From: Pseudomonas sp. RIT-PI-q
GTDB lineage: Bacteria; Pseudomonadota; Gammaproteobacteria; Pseudomonadales; Pseudomonadaceae
Reading direction: 5' to 3'
Length of the DNA: 49,500 bases
Assembly: GCF_001297125.1 (NCBI RefSeq)
Contig: NZ_LHPC01000070.1
Span: 1 to 49,500, forward strand
Part shown: positions 33,843 to 43,444 of the stretch, one piece after another
Position numbering within the stretch: position 1 is the first letter of the stretch
Layout of the letters: every line of letters begins with the position of its first letter
Translations under genes and position numbers: made by a program
Notes under the pieces: generated by a model
The model's input: the letters and a program-made list of their open reading frames with translations, nothing else
The model's database searches: none
Told to the model about the DNA's origin: nothing

Positions 33843-35783
33843 CTATAGGTGAGCGGTGGCATCAAACTTCGTCGCGGCAGCATGTGGGGGAGCCACCGGG
33901 TCGTGCAGTAACGAGTAGCCTCGGTCCAGTAACGTGCGACCGATAAAACGCGAACCGACTTCATTCAAGTGCGAGTCATCCAGGTACAGCAGTTGGCCCT
34001 GGATTATCGGGCTGCACACGCCTTGCGGGCAGATCACTTGATTGGGATCGATAAAGTGCACCTGCGGGAATTTCACCCGTATGTCAGCCCAATAGGGCGC
34101 TATGGCACTTTGGGCGACCGTGCAATTGTGGTCGGTGCCGAACATCAAGTGGCGGATCGGGCAACTGGCGGCTTTTTCGATGTGCTGATTCCTCAAGATG
34201 ACGATGACCTCGCCGCTGTGTTCCACCACCCGCTTGATACTCGCTTCGACCATGTCTTTGGCAATCGCATCCCTGGGCCAGATTGCTGCCAGCACCACAT
34301 AGCGGTAATGGTTCTGCTCGATCAGGCTGAACGCCCGTTCGTTGCGTTTTGCACAATGGGCGGCATAGACCTCGGACATGTCGACGGTGTAGCCGATGAT
34401 CGGCGGGCACGAGTCCATGGTGTAGTCCATGATCGAGAGGTTGTTGGGCTTGGCCAGAAGGTCGACCATGCCGGTGAAGTGATTGGCAAACGAATCACCG
34501 ATCATGATGCCGTCCAGCTCTGCTTTTTTGACCCCCAAACGACACGCGTCATTAGGTCCGGTGCTGTATAGCGCGTTAGTGACGTGGCATCCGCTACGAA
34601 TCTCGCTCGGCTTCTGCTGGGTCATCGCTTCAAGTAGCGAAACATCAGGGCTGAAACGTTGCGGAAAGCCGTGAAATAGCAGGCTCAATACCGCCAGCGT
34701 GGCCAGACCCAGTGCCGGAAAGGCGAATCGACGGGCGAAGACCCGGGAAAAGTGCCACGTTGCTCCGTTGCGTCGAAAGGGCACCTCGACATAACGCCAG
34801 GATAACCACGCGAGAATGAGCGAGACCGTGACCAGCATCGCCCCGACAGGCAAATCGATGGGGATCTCCAGGTAGCTCAGGTAGGCAATCAACGGCCAGT
34901 GCCACAAATACAGCGAGTAGGAAATCAGGCCGATAAACACCATTGGCCGGCTGGTGAGCAAACGCGAGCGCGTGTCGCCGCTGCCAGCCAGGATCAGCAA
35001 TGCAGCCCCCAGGCATGGGATCAGCGCGTTGATCCCGGGGAAGGTCGAGTTGGGGTTCAAGGCGAACAACGAAAAACCGATCAACAGGTAGCCGGCCAGC
35101 GCAAGACCATGGGCTGTCAGCTTCCCGATGATACGGGGTTGATGCAGGTAGATCCCCAGCAGCCCGCCCAGCATCAACTCGAAAAATCGCGTAGGCAGCA
35201 GATAGTAGGCGGCTGTTGCAAAGACGCCTGTCGCGTATTCTGAAACGCCCACCGCGGCGACCACGCCAATGGCCAACACCGGCAGCACGTAACGCGGCGC
35301 CAAGCGATAGAGCAACACGATGAACAGCGGCCAGATCAGGTAGAACTGCTCTTCAATACCCAGTGACCAAGTATGCAGCAGAGGCGCTTCACTGGCGTCG
35401 GCGGCGAAATAGTTGCCGTACTTGACCCAGATATAGATGTTCGAGACGCCCAGCAACGAGAGCAGTGCGCTGACGTTCAGCCGGATCAGGTCGACCGGCG
35501 AAAGGATAAAAGCCCCGACGATCACAGTCGCCAACAACACCGTTACCAATGCAGGAACAATGCGATTGATGCGGCGCTGATAAAAACCCTTCAGCGAGAA
35601 GGCATTGCGCTTGACCTCGGAAAAAACCTGGGAGGTGATCAAAAAGCCGGAGATGACAAAGAAGATGTCAACGCCAACGAACCCCCCTGGCAGCAGACCG
35701 GTGTTGAGGTGATGCAAAAGTACCGCTATCACCGCCACAGCCCGCAGCCCATCAATGTCGGAGCGGTATTTTCCTTGAGCCAT
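33843..35783 (-). CDS. OafA/YrhL-type acyltransferase with SGNH domain
   Basis: 646 aa. ATG at 35783 chosen because an AGGGA stretch lies about 10 bases upstream; ATGs at 35795 and 35810 lack spacing. The N-terminal half is an acyltransferase-3 domain with about 10-11 membrane helices and motifs YRSDIDGLRAVAVIAVLLHH and GGFVGVDIFFVISGFLIT. The C-terminal third is a periplasmic SGNH hydrolase-like domain with MIGDSFANHF (GDS) and DDSHLNEVGSRF (DxxH). Such fusions O-acetylate LPS O-antigen or other surface glycans. Single gene; its polymer is unknown. Confidence 0.93.
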   Translation of the reverse strand: MAQGKYRSDIDGLRAVAVIAVLLHHLNTGLLPGGFVGVDIFFVISGFLITSQVFSEVKRNAFSLKGFYQRRINRIVPALVTVLLATVIVGAFILSPVDLIRLNVSALLSLLGVSNIYIWVKYGNYFAADASEAPLLHTWSLGIEEQFYLIWPLFIVLLYRLAPRYVLPVLAIGVVAAVGVSEYATGVFATAAYYLLPTRFFELMLGGLLGIYLHQPRIIGKLTAHGLALAGYLLIGFSLFALNPNSTFPGINALIPCLGAALLILAGSGDTRSRLLTSRPMVFIGLISYSLYLWHWPLIAYLSYLEIPIDLPVGAMLVTVSLILAWLSWRYVEVPFRRNGATWHFSRVFARRFAFPALGLATLAVLSLLFHGFPQRFSPDVSLLEAMTQQKPSEIRSGCHVTNALYSTGPNDACRLGVKKAELDGIMIGDSFANHFTGMVDLLAKPNNLSIMDYTMDSCPPIIGYTVDMSEVYAAHCAKRNERAFSLIEQNHYRYVVLAAIWPRDAIAKDMVEASIKRVVEHSGEVIVILRNQHIEKAASCPIRHLMFGTDHNCTVAQSAIAPYWADIRVKFPQVHFIDPNQVICPQGVCSPIIQGQLLYLDDSHLNEVGSRFIGRTLLDRGYSLLHDPVAPPHAAATKFDATAHL

Positions 35784-36025
35784 GTGTCTGACCATCCCTA
35801 ACGCTGCCATCTATCGGACGTCCGACCCATGACAGCCACTGTCAAGATTTGGACGCACTCCACACCACATATCATTTGTAGTTGGAGATTTGACGGTAAG
35901 CAAAATTGAATGCGAAATAACTTTACCGACTCCAGGCAGTTGGCCCGCCGGCGAATTGTCGTCAAATTTGCGTGGGAGTTGCGGGCTGTGAAGCCCGGTA
36001 GGTCGAGACTGTATTTAGTCAGGCA

Positions 36026-36280
36026 CTAAAGCCACGTATTAACCACCCGCCGATCCAGCTCCTCCCAATCCGCCATGCCCAACACCCGTGTGGTATTCAA
36101 CCCGCGCAAATAACCGCGCAATTGATTGGCGGTGGCCCGTGTAAGCTCCGGGTCGGGCGCGTTTTCGCACAACAGTACGGTTTCATATTGGATCAGGTAC
36201 TCGGCCACCCGGTCTCGGAAATCGGGCAAAACGGCGTCGCGAATCAGGTCAAAAGTTCTCAAGGAGCGATCCTCATCCAT
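36026..36280 (-). CDS. Small hypothetical protein
   Basis: 84 aa from the ATG at 36280 (MDEDRSLRTFDLIRD), with GGAAAAG just upstream; longer in-frame starts at 36352 and 36403 would add a low-complexity Cys-rich stretch with no support. No signal, membrane segment or known domain is recognised; the C-terminal half is helical and leucine/arginine-rich (LRGYLRGLNTTRVLGMADWE). Codon use resembles the rest of the chromosome. Upstream 35811-36025 holds no gene. Confidence 0.6.
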   Translation of the reverse strand: MDEDRSLRTFDLIRDAVLPDFRDRVAEYLIQYETVLLCENAPDPELTRATANQLRGYLRGLNTTRVLGMADWEELDRRVVNTWL

Positions 36281-36482
36281 CTTTTCCAGGTTTGATTGAG
36301 TGTGCGTCCGTTCGCACGGCGCGCAACTATTGCTAGAAGTAATAGTGACCATCACTAAACGCAAGTTCTGCTTTGTCGGCAATAGTCGGAAAATCACTTC
36401 CATCGAACACGCGGCTCAAGAAATGTGCAGTTCCGTTTCCGTTGCTTGATGAGCCGAATCTTTTATTTTCAGGATGAGACCG

Positions 36483-36824
36483 ATGCGCCCTTTATTCGTG
36501 CCTGCCATGGCGTTTGCCTCGTTGCTGCTCGCCGGTTGTGCCTCCGCGCCGAACGATCCGACCCTGACTTTGCAGACCAGCAAAACCCCTGCCCAATACG
36601 CCGATTGCGTCGTACCGAAATTACAGGGCAGTGCGTTGAACCCGACTGTCTCGCAGACCCAGCGCAGCTACCGGATCGTGGTGCCGAGCAAAGTCTCGGC
36701 GGACAACGTGCTGGAGGCCTACAAGGCCGGGAACGGCGGCAAGGTGTTCATCTACGAGCGGCATTTGCTGGCCTCGAACTTCCTGCCTTCAAGTTTTGAG
36801 CGCGCCGCTCAGGATTGCATCTGA
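36483..36824 (+). CDS. Small outer-membrane lipoprotein, uncharacterised
   Basis: 113 aa; AGGA 8 bases ahead supports the ATG at 36483 rather than 36474. Signal peptide with lipobox LLAGC. The mature part (about 95 aa) contains two further cysteines (YADCVVP near the start and the penultimate Cys in QDCI) that could form a disulfide. Residues after the lipid Cys lack Asp at +2, so sorting to the outer membrane is expected. No known domain is recognised. Two tandem terminators follow it. Confidence 0.8.
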   Translation: MRPLFVPAMAFASLLLAGCASAPNDPTLTLQTSKTPAQYADCVVPKLQGSALNPTVSQTQRSYRIVVPSKVSADNVLEAYKAGNGGKVFIYERHLLASNFLPSSFERAAQDCI

Positions 36825-36857
36825 CCCCGGCCGGTAAGCGCTTTTCATAGAGCTCCT

Positions 36858-36919
36858 TTGGTTGGCCGCAACCAACCAATTTTTTGCCCCGCACCGCATT
36901 CGGTCGCGGGGCTTTTTTT
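36858..36919 (+). terminator. Two tandem Rho-independent terminators
   Basis: TTGGTTG-gccg-CAACCAA followed by six T residues (36858-36885), then GCCCCGC...GCGGGGC with an inner ACCG/CGGT stem and seven T residues (36886-36919). Both point in the direction of the lipoprotein gene. Confidence 0.9.
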
Positions 36920-37044
36920 GTGTTGGCACTAAAGCAAATAAAAACTATTGAAAAAAACAGCTATAAGCTTTAAATGTGAAACCCACTGGCACATTGCTAG
37001 CAACCAGTAAGTGAGTATCGCCAGTTTTGGCTCAGGGAGCGCTG

Positions 37045-39942
37045 ATGAGTTTTCGTCCATTGACCGACTCCCTGCGGCAATCGAACGATTGCGACGTGGT
37101 CGCATCTCAACTGAAAGGGAACCTGAATAGTGTCGGCATGGCCTACGCTTGCAACGGGGACACCATCGAACAATTACTGAACTCTGCGCGCAGCTGGACT
37201 CATACCACCGCGTGGGTGGTTTACCGCGCCGGTGAACAAATGCATCTGGTCGGGCAGGGCGACCCCCGGGTGCAGTGGCCGTCAATCGTTGCGAATGAAG
37301 AGTTTGAAGCCTTTTGCCTGACCTGGCGCTTGCATCGGTGGCCGACCGGTAGAGGCGAAACTGTGCTGGGTTGGCTACTCGCGCCAGTCGAGGATGCCGC
37401 AGAACCGGCGCTCGCCGAGTTTGCCCAGCGCCTGGGCGTTGAGGTCCAGACCAATACCCTGGCCCGTGCGCAGATTACTCAACGTGTGCTGTACGAAATT
37501 ACCTACCTGGCCAGTTCGACCCGCGACCGCTCAGTGTTTCTGGTGGGGGTTCACCGGCTGCTGGCGAGCCTGATCGACGCCGAGAACTTCTACCTCGCGC
37601 TGTATGACCCGCACAGTGGCAAAATTGATTACCCGTATTACGTCGACATCATCGACGTGGATGCCCTGGAGTCCGAGAACTACGAGTACCTTGACCGTTC
37701 GCATTTGTCGTTGACCGGCCAGGTGTTGACCACGGGCCAGCCATTGTTGATCGACGCCGCCGGCATTCTCGCGGCGCAGGCCGAGGGCCGTTTCTACTGC
37801 GTGGGTGATCGTCCCGAGTTCTGGATGGGCGCACCGTTGAAAAACGCCTCGGATGACGTCTTTGGCATGCTGGCGATGCAGGTCTACGACGTGGCTCGTA
37901 CCTACAGCGCTGAGGACCGCGCGCTGTTTCTGGTGGTGGCCCGCCACGTGGCGATGGCGCTGGACCGGATCCTGCACCGCGAGGACCTTGAAGCAATTGT
38001 GATGCGCCGCACCCTGGAACTTTCAGAACTCAACGCCGCCTTACGCCAGGAAGTGGCAGACCGCGAACGCGCCGAACATCTGCAGAGCGCGCTGTTCCAG
38101 ATTGCCGAGCTGTCGAGCCAGCCTGGCGACATGGCTGAGCTGTTTCAAACCTTGCATGGCATCGTCGGTGATTTGCTGTTCGCGCAGAACTTCTACATTG
38201 CGCTGTTCGACGACACGACCAGTGAAGTGACCTTTCCCTATTATGTCGATGAGCGGCAGACCACCTGTCCGGTGGCACGGCGTGGGCGCCGGGGCCTGAC
38301 CGAGTACGTTATCCGTCAGCGTCGACCTTGCCTGATTGACTCGGATGAAGCTGAGCGATTGTCTGCGCACGGTGAGATTGAACTGGCCGATGAGTACGTC
38401 CGGTCCTACTCCTGGCTGGGCATTCCATTGTTCGATGGCGATGTGGTGCGTGGTGTGCTGGCGGTGCAAAGCTATACCTCGCAGGTGCAGTACACCTTGC
38501 GTCACCAGGAACTCCTGACGTTCGTGTCGCGGCACATCGACACCGCGTTATCACGACGCACCGCCGCCGAAGCGATCCATGCCGCCAACCTCAAGCTTGA
38601 AGCCAGGGTGCAGAACCGCACTCGCGAACTCGATCACGCCAATGCCAAGTTGCAACACGAAAACTCCCACGATGCACTGACCGGGCTACCGAATCGTACC
38701 TACCTGCAACAGCGCCTCAATCAGGCCTGGTCGCAGTTCGGCAGCGAAGGCGGGCACTTGGCGGTGATGTTCATCGACCTTGACCGTTTCAAGCTGGTCA
38801 ACGACAGCCTCGGCCACCATTTTGGCGACCTGCTGTTAATGCAGGCCGCCCACCGTTTACGCGGTTGTCTGCGTGACACCGACATGCTGGCGCGCCTGGG
38901 CGGCGATGAGTTTTCGGTGCTCGCCCCGGAGGCACCGCTGGACGTGGTGATCGACATCGCCGAACGGATCCTGGTGGCGTTTGACCTGCCGTTTGTCATC
39001 AATGGCCATGAAGTTTTTTCGTCCTGCAGCATTGGCATTGTCAGCGCCGACAGTCAGTTCCATGACGAGCCAGCCGACTTGCTGCGCGATGCCGACGCGG
39101 CGATGTACCGGGTCAAGAGTGCCGGGCGCGACAGCTACGCGGTGTTCAACCAGGAAGTGCGCCGCGAAGTCTCGGACCAGGTCGAGCGCGAAGGGGCCTT
39201 GCGCAACGCGCTCAAACGCACCGACGAACTGCTGCCGTATTTCCAGCCGATTGTCAGCGTCGAAACCGGCGAACTGTTGGCCCTTGAAGCCCTGATTCGC
39301 TGGCATCAACCGGGCGGCCGGGTGATCGCGCCGGGCGAGTTCTTGCCGGACGTCGAGGGCTTGCGCCTGATCGGTCGACTGGACCTGTACATGCTCACCA
39401 GCATCGCCGTAATCCTCGCCCAACCCGAGCACGCCAACTGGCCGCCGGTGCACGTCAACTGCTCCAGCTACAGCATGACCCGCCCGGACTTCGCCAGTGA
39501 CGTGCTTGCCCTGCTGGCGCGGTACAACGTCGCGCCCTCGCGCATCTGCCTGGAATTGACTGAAGGTGCGCTGGTGGCGGAGCCAGCCATCGCCCGACTG
39601 ACAATGCAGCAACTGGCCGACAACGGTATGTCGGTAGTGCTCGATGACTTTGGTGCCGGGTTTTCATCCCTGAGCTATGTGCATCAATACCGTTTCAGCG
39701 GCTTGAAGATCGACAAGTCGTTCATCCTCGAACTGACCACCAGCGCACGCAGCCGCGCGATCGTGCGGGCGATTGTACGGATGGCGGAATCGTTGGACCT
39801 GAGCGTGGTGGCGGAAGGGGTTGAGGATGAGGCGACGTTGGTGTTGCTGCGGGAGATGGGGGCAGGGCAGGCGCAGGGGTATTATTTTGCTAAACCGATG
39901 GGGTTGGAGGATTTGTTGGGGAGTTTGTTGGTGGGGCGTTAG
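37045..39942 (+). CDS. GAF-GAF-GGDEF-EAL cyclic-di-GMP signalling protein
   Basis: 965 aa; AGGGAGC precedes the ATG at 37045. No membrane segment. Order: unassigned N-terminus (1-130), GAF (about 140-310), a coiled-coil linker, GAF (about 335-500), another coiled coil, GGDEF (about 540-705) and EAL (about 715-960). The cyclase motif GGDEF near residue 618 is intact and an RxxD inhibitory site (RDTD) lies five residues upstream. The EAL motif (ALEALIRWH), DDFGAGFSSLSYV and VAEGVED are also intact, so both synthesis and hydrolysis of c-di-GMP are possible, with GAF ligands selecting the output. Single gene. Confidence 0.95.
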   Translation: MSFRPLTDSLRQSNDCDVVASQLKGNLNSVGMAYACNGDTIEQLLNSARSWTHTTAWVVYRAGEQMHLVGQGDPRVQWPSIVANEEFEAFCLTWRLHRWPTGRGETVLGWLLAPVEDAAEPALAEFAQRLGVEVQTNTLARAQITQRVLYEITYLASSTRDRSVFLVGVHRLLASLIDAENFYLALYDPHSGKIDYPYYVDIIDVDALESENYEYLDRSHLSLTGQVLTTGQPLLIDAAGILAAQAEGRFYCVGDRPEFWMGAPLKNASDDVFGMLAMQVYDVARTYSAEDRALFLVVARHVAMALDRILHREDLEAIVMRRTLELSELNAALRQEVADRERAEHLQSALFQIAELSSQPGDMAELFQTLHGIVGDLLFAQNFYIALFDDTTSEVTFPYYVDERQTTCPVARRGRRGLTEYVIRQRRPCLIDSDEAERLSAHGEIELADEYVRSYSWLGIPLFDGDVVRGVLAVQSYTSQVQYTLRHQELLTFVSRHIDTALSRRTAAEAIHAANLKLEARVQNRTRELDHANAKLQHENSHDALTGLPNRTYLQQRLNQAWSQFGSEGGHLAVMFIDLDRFKLVNDSLGHHFGDLLLMQAAHRLRGCLRDTDMLARLGGDEFSVLAPEAPLDVVIDIAERILVAFDLPFVINGHEVFSSCSIGIVSADSQFHDEPADLLRDADAAMYRVKSAGRDSYAVFNQEVRREVSDQVEREGALRNALKRTDELLPYFQPIVSVETGELLALEALIRWHQPGGRVIAPGEFLPDVEGLRLIGRLDLYMLTSIAVILAQPEHANWPPVHVNCSSYSMTRPDFASDVLALLARYNVAPSRICLELTEGALVAEPAIARLTMQQLADNGMSVVLDDFGAGFSSLSYVHQYRFSGLKIDKSFILELTTSARSRAIVRAIVRMAESLDLSVVAEGVEDEATLVLLREMGAGQAQGYYFAKPMGLEDLLGSLLVGR

Positions 39943-40315
39943 GCGGGGGGGGTTGAGGCAGTGGTGGTCTGGGCAGTTAACGGCATTGTGAACCAATGCT
40001 TGAGTTTAGTTGCTCTTGACTGGTTCCTGCCCGTCGCGAAGGGCTGCTATCGGCCTGAAGCGGTCGGTGATCCAAATAATAAATCTGCCCCCGTTTTCTT
40101 AACCGCATGAGATGAGCGTTGCACCTTTGATTTAGAGATGTATCAAATCGGCGTTGGCAATAAATCAGGACACTTTTGAGAGGCAAGCCCTGCAGTCCGG
40201 TGTGACTACTTAAAGCCCCGTTGACGAGCAAGAATGGTGAGTGTGCAGCGATTTTCGCCTAAGGGGCCGCCATGCTGATGGTTCTCCGTTCGCACCCTGG
40301 CCGTGGGCTAGGAGG
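39943..40315. other. Non-coding spacer
   Basis: 373 bases without a credible gene; small open frames here have no ribosome sites. It contains a degenerate copy of the dispersed palindromic element (around 40030-40075) and an AATAAATCTGCCCCC string that recurs in related form near 46692 and 47478. Confidence 0.5.
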
Positions 40316-41203
40316 CTACTTTGGGCGCTCATGGAATGCAGCAAAAACATCCGTCATAAAATCCATGAAAACGATGGCTCGCTGGGGCAGCAGCCGATTC
40401 GCTAAGTATACGATTTGGATCGGGACGGGTGGCGCCACGTATTCGTTAAGCAGCAATTGAAGATTGCCACTTCTCAGCCCTTCCTCATAAAGCCATTGAG
40501 GCCCCTGCGCGATTCCCAATCCTGCATTGACGTATTCACGTATCGCCTCAGGCGAGTTGACACGCAGTCGTCCGGAGATCGGGACATCAGTATCCTTAAA
40601 CCGCCAGTTGGTTCCAGTGGATAGGAGGGTATAAATGAGGCAATCGTGTTCCTTCAGGTCATCAGGCGAGGAGGGAGAGCCACGTTTCTCTAGGTACGCA
40701 CGGCTGGCAACGCACACACGCTCGAACCACGCTAGTGGCCGGGCTCGCATTGCGCTGTCCTCCAGGTGCCCAATACGAATCGCGAGTTCTGCCCCCTCGT
40801 CGACTAAATTGACGTAGCGATCATTGATTTGAAGATCGAGCGACAGTTCGGGATAGCGCCCTATAAAGCTCGCGACGTGCGGTACGATGAAGGTGTGAGC
40901 CAATGCGGTAGGGCAAGCGACGCGCAGTAACCCAGACGGCGTTACGTTCCCTCTCAGTGAGGACTCTGACTGTTCCACTGAGTCCAGAATACGCCGCGCA
41001 TCTGCGTAGTACCGTTCACCCTCGGGCGTGAGCATCAGCTTTCGTGTGGATCGGTGAAGCAGCCTGGTTTGCAAATGGTTTTCAAGAGCAGCGACGTAAC
41101 GACTGACGTTCGGTTGCCCTAGTCCTAGATCACGTCCCGCAGCAGAAAAACTACCTGTCTCGACAGCGCGAACAAAACAGCTCATCAGTAACAACCGGTC
41201 CAT
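40316..41203 (-). CDS. LysR family transcriptional regulator
   Basis: 295 aa; AAAAGGGG just upstream favours the ATG at 41203 over 41218. HTH residues 3-60 (LMSCFVRAVETGSFSAAGRD, LGLGQPNVSRYVAALENHL) and a DmlR-like effector domain (GLLRVACPTALAHTFIVPHV, DEGAELAIRIGHLEDS). It is divergent from an SDR gene across 134 bases, and probably regulates it. Confidence 0.92.
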   Translation of the reverse strand: MDRLLLMSCFVRAVETGSFSAAGRDLGLGQPNVSRYVAALENHLQTRLLHRSTRKLMLTPEGERYYADARRILDSVEQSESSLRGNVTPSGLLRVACPTALAHTFIVPHVASFIGRYPELSLDLQINDRYVNLVDEGAELAIRIGHLEDSAMRARPLAWFERVCVASRAYLEKRGSPSSPDDLKEHDCLIYTLLSTGTNWRFKDTDVPISGRLRVNSPEAIREYVNAGLGIAQGPQWLYEEGLRSGNLQLLLNEYVAPPVPIQIVYLANRLLPQRAIVFMDFMTDVFAAFHERPK

Positions 41204-41337
41204 CACGCCCCTTTTCATGCAGATTTTGCATGAGATCTATTCGATTTGCCCATCTTATCAGCGCACTGGCATGAATACATAGTTGCTCTCAGAAGGTCAG
41301 TCGTCCGGCTGGCCGCCCCAAAAGAGAGGAAATTTAC

Positions 41338-42084
41338 ATGTCCCGTTTACAAGGCAAGCGTACCCTCATCACTGGTGGTACGAGCGGCATCGGTCTGGAG
41401 ACCGCCAAGCAATTTCTCGCCGAAGGCGCACGCGTGATCGTCACAGGTGTTAATCCTGAGTCCATGGCAAATGCTCAAGCTATTTTAGGTAGCGAAGTCC
41501 TGGTGCTGCGAGCCGACTCAGCGAGTGTCGCAGCCCAGAAGGAGCTGGCGCAGGCTGTTCAGTCTCATTACGGGCAGCTCGACGTTGCCTTCCTCAATGC
41601 TGGCGTATCCGTCTGGAAGCCAATCGAAGACTGGAACGAGGAGATGTTTGATCGCTCCTTCGACATCAATGTCAAAGGCCCTTACTTCCTTCTGCAAGCA
41701 CTGCTGCCGACCTTCTCTAGTCCTGCATCGGTGGTTCTTAACACCTCGGTAAGTGCGCATCTGGGCGCCGCGCGTTCATCCATTTATGCCGCAACAAAGG
41801 CTGCCTTTCTGAACATGTCGAAAACGCTCTCTAGCGAGCTTCTACCCCGTGGTGTTCGAGTAAATGCGGTCAGCCCTGGTCCGATCGACACGCCGCTGTA
41901 CGACAAGGCAGGTATACCCGATGCCTACCGCGAGCAGGTCAACAAAGATATTGCTGCGACTATCCCATTTGGCCGTTTTGGCACGCCTGAAGAAGTAGCT
42001 AAGGCGGTTTTGTACCTCGCGTCGGACGAGTCTCGTTGGACGGTGGGAACGGAAATTATTGTTGATGGTGGTCGCTCGCTTTAA
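41338..42084 (+). CDS. Short-chain dehydrogenase/reductase
   Basis: 248 aa behind GAGAGGAAA. Classical SDR: TGGTSGIG at residues 13-20, LNAGVS, Ser in NTSVSAHLG, YAATK for Tyr/Lys, and the C-terminal WTVGTEIIVDGGRSL. The general group includes many quinone- or alcohol-reducing enzymes induced under LysR control. Substrate unknown. It is a single gene divergent from the LysR gene at 40316-41203. Confidence 0.93.
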   Translation: MSRLQGKRTLITGGTSGIGLETAKQFLAEGARVIVTGVNPESMANAQAILGSEVLVLRADSASVAAQKELAQAVQSHYGQLDVAFLNAGVSVWKPIEDWNEEMFDRSFDINVKGPYFLLQALLPTFSSPASVVLNTSVSAHLGAARSSIYAATKAAFLNMSKTLSSELLPRGVRVNAVSPGPIDTPLYDKAGIPDAYREQVNKDIAATIPFGRFGTPEEVAKAVLYLASDESRWTVGTEIIVDGGRSL

Positions 42085-42195
42085 TGGGCTAGTCACAACT
42101 TCACTTCTATACAGCCCGCTTTCCTATTCTTCAGGAAAGTGCCTATACAACGGATAGCGATACTGCGCTTTCGTTGGCGCTCCATGTCCGCTTTT

Positions 42196-42233
42196 GGCCG
42201 ATTTCTGCCTTCCACGACCGGCTGAAACCGACC
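42196..42233. repeat. Degenerate palindromic intergenic element
   Basis: GGCCGATTTCTGCC and GGCTGAAACCGACC pair at 11 of 14 positions around a short loop, flanked by CCGCTTTT and AAACGGAC. It is one member of the dispersed element described in the findings and fills most of the gap between the SDR and VOC genes. Confidence 0.55.
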
Positions 42234-42270
42234 CTAAACGGACGGTCGCCCTGGTCTGTGTTCAGATTCA

Positions 42271-42693
42271 TCAAACCGGCCGCTCACCCAACCGCTCTAC
42301 CAACCTCACAAGATAACCATCGGGATCCTGGACGATGAATTCGCGTTGGCCTACTTCTACATTGCTAGCCCGATACCAGGTGTCTTTGCATTCTCGATAG
42401 AGTTGAAATCCAGCCTGGCCAAGTTTTTGGATGATTGGTACTACGGCCATAACGTCAATCTGCAGGTTTATTCCTCTTCCAAACGGCTTGGTAAGGGGCG
42501 CAGTCAGCCATTGGCCTGCGTCCGGATCAACCTGCTCAAGCATTACTTGAGCACCGTGCAAGTCGAGGTAAGCGAATCCATCCTCTGGGCGTTGATAAAC
42601 TACTTCGAACCCTAGGCAAGACACCCAAAAAGCCAGACTGCTATTCAGGTCAGTGACCATTAACTCTGGAACCAGTTTGTTACGTTCAAACAT
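42271..42693 (-). CDS. VOC family protein (bleomycin-resistance/glyoxalase type)
   Basis: 140 aa with GGAAG 8 bases ahead of the ATG. Two beta-alpha-beta-beta-beta modules: LVPELMVTDLNSSLAFWVSC, then LGFEVVYQRPEDGFAYLDLH, then the second module INLQIDVMAVVPIIQKLGQA and REFIVQDPDGYLVRLVE. Single-domain members bind bleomycin-like drugs or act as small metalloenzymes. Single gene, function unknown. The 206 bases between it and the next gene hold a repeat copy only. Confidence 0.87.
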   Translation of the reverse strand: MFERNKLVPELMVTDLNSSLAFWVSCLGFEVVYQRPEDGFAYLDLHGAQVMLEQVDPDAGQWLTAPLTKPFGRGINLQIDVMAVVPIIQKLGQAGFQLYRECKDTWYRASNVEVGQREFIVQDPDGYLVRLVERLGERPV

Positions 42694-42900
42694 GAGATGA
42701 CTTCCATTTCAATAGGCTCATTCGCCAGGGGCGGGCAGTGTAAATACCTGATTCGCGATAACAGTGTTCTGCTCTTCTGGCACTGGTGCCACAGGAGATG
42801 ATGGCGAGCATCATGATGCACGGTCGGGTGAGTATTATCGAGTCGCGTTGAATGGCAGCTCCTGGCCGATTGCTGCCTATCGTGAAAGATGAGCCGTTTG

Positions 42901-43263
42901 TCAGGCGTAAAAGCCATACCCTGCCGCGATGATCAGCGGAGAAACCAGCAGCGTTGCCCAGAACCCCGATTTCGGAACAGCAATGACGCAAATGATCGAG
43001 ATCATAAGCACATAGATGCCAACAATTTTAAGTAGCGCGAGATCGCCAACGGCTACGGCGTGGATCGCTGTCTGCCCTGCGAGCATAAAAAGCGGCCCCA
43101 GCATGGTAAACCAGAGGGCTGTACGGCGATCTTCGTGCGCCCTGAATTGGTCAACGAAGCCAGAATCTACAGCGGCGGCGAATGCTGTTTTGAACTTGAA
43201 AATACCGAATGGAATATGGAGGACACCCAAGGAGAACAGCGTCCATGCGACGATATTTGACAT
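42901..43263 (-). CDS. Small membrane protein (DUF6463-like)
   Basis: 120 aa; GGAG 10 bases ahead. Four hydrophobic segments: IVAWTLFSLGVLHIPFGIFK, ALWFTMLGPLFMLAGQTAIH, LKIVGIYVLMISIICVIAV and FWATLLVSPLIIAAGYGFY. The arrangement and the internal HEDRRTALWF segment fit the uncharacterised DUF6463 family from memory. No functional inference possible. Confidence 0.72.
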   Translation of the reverse strand: MSNIVAWTLFSLGVLHIPFGIFKFKTAFAAAVDSGFVDQFRAHEDRRTALWFTMLGPLFMLAGQTAIHAVAVGDLALLKIVGIYVLMISIICVIAVPKSGFWATLLVSPLIIAAGYGFYA

Positions 43264-43444
43264 GTCTTAGAGGCTCCGTAACGGTAAGGTTGGCTTAGAA
43301 GTGGTCACGGCAAATGCGACATTGCTCAGGGAGAAACGCAGCAAGGTTGACGGCAAGGACTGCTGCCCTCTGACGAAGCTATCCATTTGCCATCACCGTG
43401 TCCACCGTCCACTTTTGGCCGATTGCTAGCTCACAGAGGATCCC

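Noticed and set aside
40272..40460. Small plus-strand frame at the 3' end of a LysR gene
   Set aside because: Overlaps the LysR gene in antisense, no ribosome site and no domain.
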